Shown here: positions 24,325 to 32,065 of the stretch, piece after piece | Numbering within the stretch: the first letter of the stretch is position 1 | How the letters are laid out: each line of letters opens with the position of its first letter | DNA from: Clostridium tunisiense TJ | GTDB lineage: Bacteria; Bacillota; Clostridia; Clostridiales; Clostridiaceae | Direction: 5' to 3' | Assembly: GCF_000300195.1 (NCBI RefSeq) | Contig: NZ_AMQH01000012.1 | Coordinates: 372,001-436,000 of the forward strand | Length of the DNA stretch: 64,000 bases | Made by a program: the position numbers and the translations under genes | Notes under the pieces: model-generated | Seen by the model: only the letters and a program-made list of their open reading frames with translations | Database searches by the model: none | Told to the model about the DNA's origin: nothing

Positions 24325-26110
24325 TGAAGAAAACTTATATAATTATATTGAAAACAAACTTGATGATGAAAACTTAAAAATGGTTGAAGAGCATATTAGA
24401 GTTTGTAAAAAATGCACAGAAGTTTTAAATGCTTTTAAGCTTATGGAAAGTATTAGTGAAACTCCACTTCATGCACCTTCAGGATTTGAAGCTACTGTGA
24501 TGAGTAAAATAGACAAGGGCTTATATTCAAGGAAAAAGTATTTTTACCTAAATAAAATAATTGGAAGTAGAAGGACAGTTGCAAAGTGCACAGCAGTAGC
24601 AGTGCTAGCTTTTGCAGTAATAAGTATACCTATGTTTAATGAAAAGTTTAATTTAGTAGGTAAATTAAAGAACAATAATATAGCTAGAGTGCAAAAGGAA
24701 AATGCACAGAAAGAGGATATAGATGAAAAATCTAAAAATATTCTTCTTAAGTACAATTATCATATACAGGAGAAGCTTAGTGAAAAGCAAATTGTGTTAA
24801 ATGAATCCTTTGGGTCAAATTTAGAAATAGAAGCATCTAAGGAGATAGGCCTTGATTTAGCACAATACAAGCATGTGGAAGTTAAGCAAGTAACTTATGC
24901 CTTAAGGGAAAAATCAAAGTATAACTTCAATGGAAGTATAAGTGCTGTTTTATACTATAATGATAAAAACGAATTAATAGGGGGGGGCTTATCTTACGAT
25001 GGGTATGATCCAGGAATATTTCCAATAAATAGCCGAAGTCAGGTTAGACCTGAAGGTTTTCAGCCAGAGACATTTAAATTTGAAAATGTAGAAAGTATAG
25101 AACTAATTAAATTTGCAAATTCTAGTGGGGAAAACTTAGGTGTAGAAAAAAGAAGTACAATTACCAGGAATTTAGAGAAGTTTTTATCTGTATTAGAAAC
25201 CTCTAAGCCAATTAATAAAGAGTTTAATGGAAAGAAATCTGTAGAAAATCAATATATGATATGCATTAATTATAAAGATAAGGCTGAGCTAAGATTATAT
25301 TATTATAAGGATATAAATAAAATAGATATTACTGGATTAAAAGACTGGCATTATGAAACAACAGACGAGCTTAGAGCATTGGTTGAAACAGGTGATTTAA
25401 CAAAGGAAACAACAGCAGTTTCCAAAAGGGATTTACGTAATAAAATTGCCAATAGTGTAGACTATTTCACGAGTGCAAAAGGAAGCTTTAGATGGAATGA
25501 CAAAAGATTAAACAGTGATGTTACAGTAGATTACAAGGTGAACCTTAAAGATACCCCATCAAGCTATGAAAAAGAAACTTCAAAAGATGGAAATATACTT
25601 GAAGCAACTCTTAATGGAAATATAAAGACTATATTTTATAACAACTCAAAAACATATAGGATTGGTGAGGTATCCACATCTAAAGGAGATGCCACAAGAA
25701 ATAATATAGAAAATAGATACGGTACTGCATCAGATGGTAGTAGTGAAGTCTATCTAAGACCTGACCCTTTATTTTTGATTTATGCAAATGAAAGTTTGTT
25801 TAACCAAAATTTAGCAGTTGGAATTTTAAAAGATGAATCAAAGTGGTCTATATCTGGCATAGAAAAGTATTTAGAGCTAGATGCAGCTATAATTGAGGGT
25901 ACCTTTGACAATTACTATTCAACTAAATTAGCATCAACAAAATATAAGGTTTGGGTAGAAAAAAACTCTGGTATAGTATTAAAGATGGAATGGTATGATG
26001 AAAATGGAGACATAACAAAAGAGCTAGAAACCATGTCTATAAAATTAAATATACCAATAGATGATGAAGAGATGAAAAAGGATACAACAGGTTATACTGA
26101 AGCTTACTAA
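24314..26110 (+). CDS. Zinc-finger anti-sigma factor with large extracellular domain
   Basis: A 598-residue membrane protein. The N-terminal zf-HC2 motif (EEHIRVCKKC, residues about 28-37) is the anti-sigma domain that clamps the ECF sigma factor encoded just upstream. One membrane helix (TAVAVLAFAVISIPMF, about 95-110) leads to a long extracellular region. That region contains a block near 165-330 with LYYYKDINKIDITGLKDW, and a second half from about 370 (GSFRWNDKRLNSDVTVDYK) that recalls LolA/RseB-like sensor folds; this last assignment is tentative. GAAGGAGG precedes the ATG. A run of eight G at 24980-24987 is a potential slippage site, but the frame is intact. Confidence 0.8.
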   Translation: MKCNEENLYNYIENKLDDENLKMVEEHIRVCKKCTEVLNAFKLMESISETPLHAPSGFEATVMSKIDKGLYSRKKYFYLNKIIGSRRTVAKCTAVAVLAFAVISIPMFNEKFNLVGKLKNNNIARVQKENAQKEDIDEKSKNILLKYNYHIQEKLSEKQIVLNESFGSNLEIEASKEIGLDLAQYKHVEVKQVTYALREKSKYNFNGSISAVLYYNDKNELIGGGLSYDGYDPGIFPINSRSQVRPEGFQPETFKFENVESIELIKFANSSGENLGVEKRSTITRNLEKFLSVLETSKPINKEFNGKKSVENQYMICINYKDKAELRLYYYKDINKIDITGLKDWHYETTDELRALVETGDLTKETTAVSKRDLRNKIANSVDYFTSAKGSFRWNDKRLNSDVTVDYKVNLKDTPSSYEKETSKDGNILEATLNGNIKTIFYNNSKTYRIGEVSTSKGDATRNNIENRYGTASDGSSEVYLRPDPLFLIYANESLFNQNLAVGILKDESKWSISGIEKYLELDAAIIEGTFDNYYSTKLASTKYKVWVEKNSGIVLKMEWYDENGDITKELETMSIKLNIPIDDEEMKKDTTGYTEAY

Positions 26111-26404
26111 AAATAATCCTTATTGTAAAATATAATAAGGATATTACATTAATATATCTAATTGCATTTTACATTGTCTTTAAGATAAGTTGCCTAAAAC
26201 TTATCTTATAATGTAGAAATAATATTGCAACTTATATGCTAAAGTATGGCTAATATATAGCAAATAAATGATTACAGAGGAGTAGTACTTAAAGTATAAT
26301 AGAAATAACTACTTATAATGTAACAGTTAATATTTAACTTAGAAATTTGGAGGTCACAGTTACAATAAAAGTGACCATTATAGAGAGAGCGAGGCGAATA
26401 TGTT

Positions 26405-26815
26405 ATGTGGCAATGTCCTAAATGCGGACGTAATTTTAAGAATACAGACCAAGACCATTTCTGCGGCGAGGCGCCGAAAACTATTGATGCTTATATTGAT
26501 GCACAATCGGAAGATGTTAGACCATTACTAAATCAAGTGAGAGATACACTTCGTTCCGCACTCCCAAATGCCCAAGAACGTATCTCATGGAGTATGCCAA
26601 CTTACTGGAGTAAGCAAAATATAATTCACTTTGCTTCATTCAAAAATCACATTGGGTTGTATCCTGGACCTGAGGCTGTAGTGCATTTCACTGAAAGACT
26701 AAGGGAATACAAGACAAGCAAAGGCGCAGTGCAGTTTCCTCATAGCAAGCCATTACCACTCCAGCTTATTGCAGAAATAGCAAAATGGTGTTACCATACT
26801 GGGAACCATCATTAA
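26405..26815 (+). CDS. DUF1801 (YdhG-type) protein with zinc ribbon
   Basis: A 136-residue protein. The first 25 residues form a zinc ribbon (WQCPKCGRNF and a later HFCGE), followed by the DUF1801 domain: IDAYIDAQSEDVRPLLNQVR, ISWSMPTYWSKQNIIHFASF and GLYPGPEAVVHFT. The domain structure is known as a frataxin-like iron chaperone in Bacillus YdhG; activity here is inferred only by family. The codon usage and GC content (for example GGCGAGGCGCCG) are higher than in the neighbours, suggesting recent transfer. The ATG at 26405 follows GAGGCG; an ATG five bases earlier is out of frame. It has its own terminator. Confidence 0.85.
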   Translation: MWQCPKCGRNFKNTDQDHFCGEAPKTIDAYIDAQSEDVRPLLNQVRDTLRSALPNAQERISWSMPTYWSKQNIIHFASFKNHIGLYPGPEAVVHFTERLREYKTSKGAVQFPHSKPLPLQLIAEIAKWCYHTGNHH

Positions 26816-26820
26816 TAAGG

Positions 26821-26855
26821 AAAGGGTATGCAGAATTTTCATACCCTTTCTTTAT
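26821..26855 (+). terminator. Rho-independent terminator
   Basis: Perfect 10-bp stem AAAGGGTATG / CATACCCTTT with TCTTTAT, directly after the DUF1801 gene. Confidence 0.85.
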
Positions 26856-26999
26856 CTGTTAAAAAAGTGAGGAAGTAATTTAAACTACTTTTCTACTTTA
26901 ATTAAAATTCAACCTATTATTTTCTTAATTAAGCATAGTGGAGAACAAAAAAAACAAGTGGTTTTTCAAAAATTATTTAATGTAATAAAGTGTTAAAAT

Positions 27000-27108
27000 T
27001 TGACTTGAGTATATTTAGCATATTATAGTCAATTTAGATTGAGAATAAGAGGGATATGTAAGTAACCTATAATTTCTATAATGAGAAAAATTATAGGCTA
27101 CTTGTATT
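27000..27108 (+). ncRNA. Candidate small RNA
   Basis: A possible promoter (TTGACT at 27000, TATTAT at 27021, 15-nt spacing) is followed within about 75 nt by a strong hairpin at 27061-27103 (GTAACCTATAATTT / AAATTATAGGCTAC with mismatches) ending CTTGTATT. No reading frame longer than a few codons lies between them. The spacing fits a short independent RNA of about 70 nt. The promoter spacing is suboptimal and the T-tract is weak, so the call is tentative. Confidence 0.3.
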
Positions 27109-27317
27109 AAAGAGAATGCAAAAAGAGTTAGCTAAATGCAGTGTGTTTATTGGATATAATTAAGATTTTAGTATAGTTAGATACTAGATATTACAAAAGA
27201 AAATTGTCCTGTATGCAAAATTAGTTTATGGTAAAATATTATTAAAGAGAAATATTGCCTTGCAGTTTAGGGGAAATACATATTTATAAATAACTATTAT
27301 GATGGAGATGATTTTTA

Positions 27318-28676
27318 ATGAACAAAGATTTAGATAAAACTATTGAGTTGTTGAAGAAATATAATCAAGAGCATTTACTACAATTTTATAGCTTTTTAAG
27401 TGAAGAGGAGAAATCAGAATTAATTAATGAAATACTTTCAATAGATTTTAATTTAGTACAAGATACATATAATGGCGTGAAATGTGATGATAGCAAAAAA
27501 GAGGATAATGAGTTTAAACCACTTAAAGCAAAGAGTCTTAAACTGTACACAGATGCAGAAAGAGTTAACTTATATAATATTGGAATGGATGCGCTAACAA
27601 AGGGCAGGGTTGCTGTTTATTTAGTTGCAGGTGGGCAAGGAACTAGGCTTGGGCATAAAGGACCAAAAGGCACATTCAGTATAGGTTTACCTTCAGGAAA
27701 ATCACTGTTTCAACTTCAATGTGAGAGACTTATTTATTTATCAAAGGAGTGTAAAAAGTATATTCCATTATATATCATGACAAGTGTTGATAATCATCAG
27801 GAGACAGTAAGCTTTTTTGAAGAACATAATTATTTTGGTTATCCTAAAAGTATGATAATGTTCTTTAAGCAGAGAACCATGCCTGCTGTAGGTGAAGATG
27901 GAAAGATACTTTTGTCTGATAAGGGTAGAATTGTTATGAGCTCTAATGGAAATGGAGGTTGCTTTCTTGCTTTAAAAGAATCAGGAGCCCTTGAGGATAT
28001 GAAATCTAAAGGAGTTGAATGGTTGTTTATATATGGAATTGATAACGCCTTAGTAAGAGTAGCTGATCCACTTTTTATTGGATTTACTATATGTTCAAAG
28101 CAGTTAGCAGCTAGTAAAGTAGTAGAGAAAAAGTATGCCGAAGAAAAAGTAGGAGTTTTGTGCTATAGGAATAATAAACCTGCTATTGTTGAATATTCTG
28201 AGATGCAAAATATAATTGCAAGTGAGGTTGATTCAGAAGGAAAGCTTGTTTATTCAAATGCAAATATATTAAATCATTTATTAAATATTAAATTCATAGA
28301 AAAAATAATAGAGGAACCGTTACCACTACATATTGCACATAAAAAAATTGAACATTTAGATAGTCACGGAAGGATGGTAGTACCTACTGAACCTAATGGT
28401 TATAAATTTGAATATTTCTTATTTGATATATTTGAGAAGTTAAGTGATATGGCAGCTTTAGAAGTGGAAAGAGAAGAAGAGTTTGCTCCAGTAAAAAATA
28501 AAGAGGGAGAAGATAGCCCTGAAACAGCAAAGGAATTAATTTTAAATTTGCATAAGAAATGGCTTACTAATGCAAGGTTTAATAAGACGTTGTTAGAGAA
28601 AAATCAAATTGAAGTTTCTCCTTTAATATCATATTATGGAGATAATTTAAGCGGTAAAAATATTAATGAAATCTAA
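27318..28676 (+). CDS. UDP-sugar pyrophosphorylase (UDPGP family)
   Basis: A 452-residue cytoplasmic nucleotidyltransferase of the eukaryotic-like UDPGP family, which makes UDP-GlcNAc, UDP-GalNAc or UDP-glucose from UTP and the sugar phosphate. The nucleotide-binding signature VAGGQGTRLGHKGPKGTF lies at about residues 95-112, followed by the SLFQLQCERL helix, PLYIMTSVDNHQET near 155 and the FIYGIDNALVRVADPLFIG block near 237. LDSHGRMVVPTEPNGYKFEYF near 345 is typical of UAP1-type enzymes. It is distinct from bacterial GalU and GlmU. GGAGATGAT precedes the ATG, and TATGGTAAAAT about 90 nt upstream is a plausible extended -10. Confidence 0.85.
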   Translation: MNKDLDKTIELLKKYNQEHLLQFYSFLSEEEKSELINEILSIDFNLVQDTYNGVKCDDSKKEDNEFKPLKAKSLKLYTDAERVNLYNIGMDALTKGRVAVYLVAGGQGTRLGHKGPKGTFSIGLPSGKSLFQLQCERLIYLSKECKKYIPLYIMTSVDNHQETVSFFEEHNYFGYPKSMIMFFKQRTMPAVGEDGKILLSDKGRIVMSSNGNGGCFLALKESGALEDMKSKGVEWLFIYGIDNALVRVADPLFIGFTICSKQLAASKVVEKKYAEEKVGVLCYRNNKPAIVEYSEMQNIIASEVDSEGKLVYSNANILNHLLNIKFIEKIIEEPLPLHIAHKKIEHLDSHGRMVVPTEPNGYKFEYFLFDIFEKLSDMAALEVEREEEFAPVKNKEGEDSPETAKELILNLHKKWLTNARFNKTLLEKNQIEVSPLISYYGDNLSGKNINEI

Positions 28677-28710
28677 AGGCTAGTTTTATTTACCATTAGA
28701 TTTATAGAGA

Positions 28711-28757
28711 AACAACTTAAGTAATAGATAATTTACTACTTAAGTTGTTTATTGTTT
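28711..28757 (+). terminator. Rho-independent terminator
   Basis: Perfect 13-bp stem AACAACTTAAGTA / TACTTAAGTTGTT with TATTGTTTT, after the pyrophosphorylase gene. Confidence 0.85.
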
Positions 28758-28919
28758 TCTCAGCATAAACACATGCACTTCTTTATGTTTTTTAGGGTAT
28801 ATAATTAGGGCTAATTCAAGCGAAATACCTTGGAACCAGCATAAACACTATATATTGTTATATTCTTTTATTTATAACAATAAACATTAATCCCAATGGG
28901 ATAAAACTCCATAATAAAG

Positions 28920-28941
28920 CCCTAAGTAAAAATACTTAGGG
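28920..28941 (-). terminator. Terminator of the aminomutase gene
   Basis: CCCTAAGTA / TACTTAGGG perfect 9-bp stem with a 4-nt loop, immediately after the stop of the minus-strand gene; on that strand GCTTTATTAT follows. Confidence 0.75.
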
Positions 28942-28946
28942 TTATG

Positions 28947-30224
28947 TTAATTTGTAATATTTTCTTTTAATAGACTCCCTAAGTCTTGTGTGAATTTATT
29001 AGGATAGTCATATATTTTGCCTTCCCAAGTTCTAATTTTAACATAGTTTTTACCTCTAGATATGATGTATTGAGGTAAAATTGGGGTTTTTCCATCTCCA
29101 TTTGGAGCGTTAACAATGTAAGTTGGGATTGCCATTCCAGAGGTATAACCCCTGAGATATTCCATTATTTCAATACCATCATCTATAGATGTATTAAAGT
29201 GGGTGGTTCCAACTACACTTTTAGCATGGAATATATAGTAAGGCCTAACCCTGCATTTTAAAAGCTGCTGATTTAGAAGTCGCATTACAAACTTATCATT
29301 ATTTATGCCGTTTAATAGTACTGCCTGATTTCCTAGGGGAATTCCTATATTAGATAATTTATCACAGGCTTCTTTTGCTTCTTTTGTGATTTCTAAAGGG
29401 TGATTAAAATGGGTATTTATATAAATAGGTGAATACTTTTTAAAAATATTAAGTAAATTTTCAGTAATTCTTTGAGGTAAGTTCACAAGGGTACGAGTAC
29501 CAAGTCGAATATAATCTACTGTTGGTATATTATATATTTCTCCGAGCAGCCAATCGAGGGTATCATCAGACAACATAAGAGCATCGCCACCAGTGATTAA
29601 TACATCCCGTATTTCAGGGTTATTTCTTATATAGTCAATGGATTCCTTCAGAACTTCTTTAGTTTTGTGGGTGTCTAAAGTGCCAATGTTTCTTCGTCTT
29701 TGACAATGTCTACAAAAGGATGAGCAAAGATTTGTAACATTAATAATTAGTCTATCAGGATATCTCCTTGTAATAGCACCAGCTGGATTTGTAAATTCTT
29801 CTCCCATGGGATCAATAGAGCCATGCTGGTTTAATTCTAAAATAGTAGGAATAGATTGAAGCCTTATTGGATTTAGTTTATTATCATCCATTAAAGAGGC
29901 ATAGTAAGGTGAGATTCCCCATCTGAATTTTTCCTGAACTTTTCTTATGTTATTTATTTCAGAGTCATCCAACTCTACAATTTGAGATAGTAAATCTACA
30001 TCTTCAATTCTATTTCTTATATGCCATTGCCAATCATTCCAATCAGCTTCTGTACCCTTAAGTAGGGACAGGATTTTTTTCTTTTTTTCCTGAATTTTAG
30101 CTTCTACAGTATTGGATAACCCCTTAGGGATAGTATCCTTAATCTTTGTATAATCCTCAATTTTTGATTTTAATTCTTCTGCACGATTAAGTGCACACAT
30201 AGTTTTGTTTTTTTCTTTAGCCAT
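28947..30224 (-). CDS. eam: Glutamate 2,3-aminomutase (KamA-family radical SAM enzyme)
   Basis: A 425-residue radical SAM, PLP-dependent aminomutase. The cluster motif CSSFCRHC places Cys at 167, 171 and 174; the PLP lysine is K379 in GDGKTP. In lysine 2,3-aminomutase two Asp residues bind the substrate side-chain amine (D293 and D330 in the C. subterminale enzyme). Here those positions are K335 (FHAKSV) and N372 (VNAPNG), the exact substitution reported for glutamate 2,3-aminomutase, which makes beta-glutamate, an osmolyte. The N-terminal extension (residues 1-55) also matches that subgroup. GGAGGG precedes the ATG. Two structured repeat elements lie in tandem directly upstream. The assignment is strong but rests on an alignment made by eye. 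Confidence 0.85.
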   Translation of the reverse strand: MAKEKNKTMCALNRAEELKSKIEDYTKIKDTIPKGLSNTVEAKIQEKKKKILSLLKGTEADWNDWQWHIRNRIEDVDLLSQIVELDDSEINNIRKVQEKFRWGISPYYASLMDDNKLNPIRLQSIPTILELNQHGSIDPMGEEFTNPAGAITRRYPDRLIINVTNLCSSFCRHCQRRRNIGTLDTHKTKEVLKESIDYIRNNPEIRDVLITGGDALMLSDDTLDWLLGEIYNIPTVDYIRLGTRTLVNLPQRITENLLNIFKKYSPIYINTHFNHPLEITKEAKEACDKLSNIGIPLGNQAVLLNGINNDKFVMRLLNQQLLKCRVRPYYIFHAKSVVGTTHFNTSIDDGIEIMEYLRGYTSGMAIPTYIVNAPNGDGKTPILPQYIISRGKNYVKIRTWEGKIYDYPNKFTQDLGSLLKENITN

Positions 30225-30252
30225 AAGACCCTCCTTTATGTTTTTATTATAT

Positions 30253-30412
30253 ATGGAACCAAAGCGAAGACTTAACTTAGTATTGAAGCTACATTGGTTC
30301 CCTTAAGGCTTTTTTAAAGATGAATAAGATAAAGTTTCGCCAGGTAAACTTTAAGAAAAGCAAGTTTACCTTTAAGTATATTTCTGCTATATAAAGATAA
30401 CTTAAACCTTAA
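30253..30412 (-). repeat. Structured intergenic element, copy D
   Basis: Read on the minus strand: outer stem AAGGTTT / AAGCCTT, an internal 9-bp hairpin (GGTAAACTT / AAGTTTACC, 30343-30370), then CTTAAGG and the second stem GGAACCAA / TTGGTTCC (perfect 8 bp, 30255-30301). The second stem covaries with copy B (GTAACCAG / CTGGTTAC). It ends about 15 nt before the ribosome binding site of the aminomutase gene. Confidence 0.6.
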
Positions 30413-30414
30413 TA

Positions 30415-30532
30415 CTACATATAGAGAGTCAAAGTGAAGATTTACCCCATATATGAGCCAACTTGTTTTCCTAAGACCTTTGGAAAACAGTAAGCCAAGA
30501 TTCCACTAAGAAATCCTATATGCGGTATATAA
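30415..30532 (-). repeat. Structured intergenic element, copy E (degenerate)
   Basis: Minus-strand reading begins TAGGATTTCTTAGTGGAAT, almost the same as the start of copy C, and continues to GGTCTTAGGAAAACAAGTTGG then CTTTGACTCTC. Stems are weaker than in copy D. It lies directly upstream of copy D, giving a tandem pair before the aminomutase gene. Confidence 0.45.
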
Positions 30533-30635
30533 AAAGTTTCTTTGTAAAAGTTATTTTTAGGAAGTAATGATATTAAATTACTTATTATATTATATAATAA
30601 CATAATATTCAAAATATATAAATATTTTCGACAAA

Positions 30636-30681
30636 TATTTAAAAGGCAGCTAAAAGTATGGTTGAAAATACTTTTAGCTGC
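30636..30681 (-). terminator. Terminator of the ABC operon (GCAGCTAA type)
   Basis: Perfect 14-bp inverted repeat GCAGCTAAAAGTAT / ATACTTTTAGCTGC. On the minus strand CTTTTAAAT follows. The stem sequence is close to that of the terminator at 23367. Confidence 0.75.
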
Positions 30682-30713
30682 ACTTTATTCATAAACCTAA
30701 TATATTAAAAACC

Positions 30714-32051
30714 TTACTTATTAGCCTTTAATATATTACCTATTACTTTAAAACTAAGCTTCTGCCCATTATATAACACAAGTCCTTTATAAATTTTAGC
30801 GGCTAGCATTATTGTTAACAAGGAGAAAATTAGTAGTAGAGCTGTTGACATAATCCCTGCTGCCATACCCATGGTGCCTGCAATAAGATCAGCCGGCACT
30901 ATGAAAGGAGAAGTAAAGGGAATATATCTAGCTACGGAAAGTATACCTTCTTTACCAAGGATTGGGGCAAAGTAACAAACTAACCAGCTTATAATTATTG
31001 GCATCTGAAATACCGCTTGAGTAGAGGCCACATCCTCTGGTTTTGAAACCATGCAACCAGCAACAGCAGCAATAATGCAGTAAAATAAGAATCCTAAGCA
31101 AAAGAAGGCTATTGCAAGTAGTACTGCTGGAAGGGTTAATGCAGTTTCTCCTAAGTTATCCTTAAGAAAGTTGATGATGGTAATTGCTGAATTCTCATAG
31201 TTAGGATAAATACTTTGCGCAATGGCATTTCCACCATATAACCCCACAGTGCCTGCTGCAACCCAAGTTACAAATTGTCCCAAGGCCATAGATGTAACAG
31301 CTAGTACCTTACCAGTTATCATAGCATAGGGGTGAACAGAGGTTAATAACACTTCCATGAGCTTGGAGGTTTTTTCTGTAGATACTGATTTACTGATGGT
31401 CTGACCATAAAGTAGTAGCATAAAGTACATTACAAAGCTAAATACCATAGGTGCCGCTACTTTGATTACTTTGATTACTACACTAGAATTTTCACCAATT
31501 TCTGAGAAGGATACTACTGTTGGCTTAAGTACACCAATAAGTTGCTCCGAGGATAAACCTACCTGTAGGAGTTTGTTTGTTTCAAAAGCAGAGGACATTG
31601 AGTTAAGTAGAGATTCTGCTTCACCTTTTGATACCTTTGAGTTTTCAGGTATAAGAGCTTTTAATTCGTAGCCTAAATCTTTCTTTGTAATAACTACAGC
31701 TATAGCCTCAGAAGACTTTTCTCCTGCAGCTTTAACAGTTTCTTTACTAGACTTATCAATAACGTTTATATATTCAGCTTCATTAAAGTCATTTTTATTA
31801 GTCTTAGAAATTATATCCTTATAATTGGTTGGCTGTAATCCACTATTATCTAATACATATACAGCTTTAATTGGAGAGGGGTCACTATTACTTTCCTTAT
31901 CAGGTTTAGCCACTACCAAATTCACCACTACCAATGCTCCTATTATAAGTAATGAAACTAAGGTAGTAACAAGCTTAAAACTAATGCCCTTTGTAGCCTG
32001 TGAAAGGGTAAAGGCATACACTGAAGTCCATCCTCTAAAATTATCTTTCAT
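30714..32051 (-). CDS. ABC transporter permease 2 (NatB-like)
   Basis: A 445-residue permease of the ABC-2 type (NatB/YhaP-like). One membrane helix near residues 25-47 is followed by a large extracytoplasmic domain (50-190) and then five to six helices (about 200-430) with the family block TEKTSKLMEVLLTSVHPYAM near 230. Together with the second permease and the ATPase encoded upstream it would form an efflux pump of the NatAB type (Na+ or small molecules); the substrate is inferred only by family. It lies 14 nt after the upstream permease stop, with GGAAGG before the ATG, and is the last gene of the operon. Confidence 0.85.
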   Translation of the reverse strand: MKDNFRGWTSVYAFTLSQATKGISFKLVTTLVSLLIIGALVVVNLVVAKPDKESNSDPSPIKAVYVLDNSGLQPTNYKDIISKTNKNDFNEAEYINVIDKSSKETVKAAGEKSSEAIAVVITKKDLGYELKALIPENSKVSKGEAESLLNSMSSAFETNKLLQVGLSSEQLIGVLKPTVVSFSEIGENSSVVIKVIKVAAPMVFSFVMYFMLLLYGQTISKSVSTEKTSKLMEVLLTSVHPYAMITGKVLAVTSMALGQFVTWVAAGTVGLYGGNAIAQSIYPNYENSAITIINFLKDNLGETALTLPAVLLAIAFFCLGFLFYCIIAAVAGCMVSKPEDVASTQAVFQMPIIISWLVCYFAPILGKEGILSVARYIPFTSPFIVPADLIAGTMGMAAGIMSTALLLIFSLLTIMLAAKIYKGLVLYNGQKLSFKVIGNILKANK

Positions 32052-32065
32052 TTTTCCTTCCCCCT

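Noticed and set aside
24980..24987. Run of eight G as a programmed frameshift in the anti-sigma gene.
   Set aside because: The frame is intact through the run and the protein continues with a coherent sequence to a normal end.
28796..28840. A sixth copy of the structured element (AGGGTAT / ATACCTT with GGAACCAGC).
   Set aside because: Only the outer stem and GGAACC match; the conserved AGTTAAGTTTTAA segment and second arm are missing, and it points into the end of the aminomutase gene.
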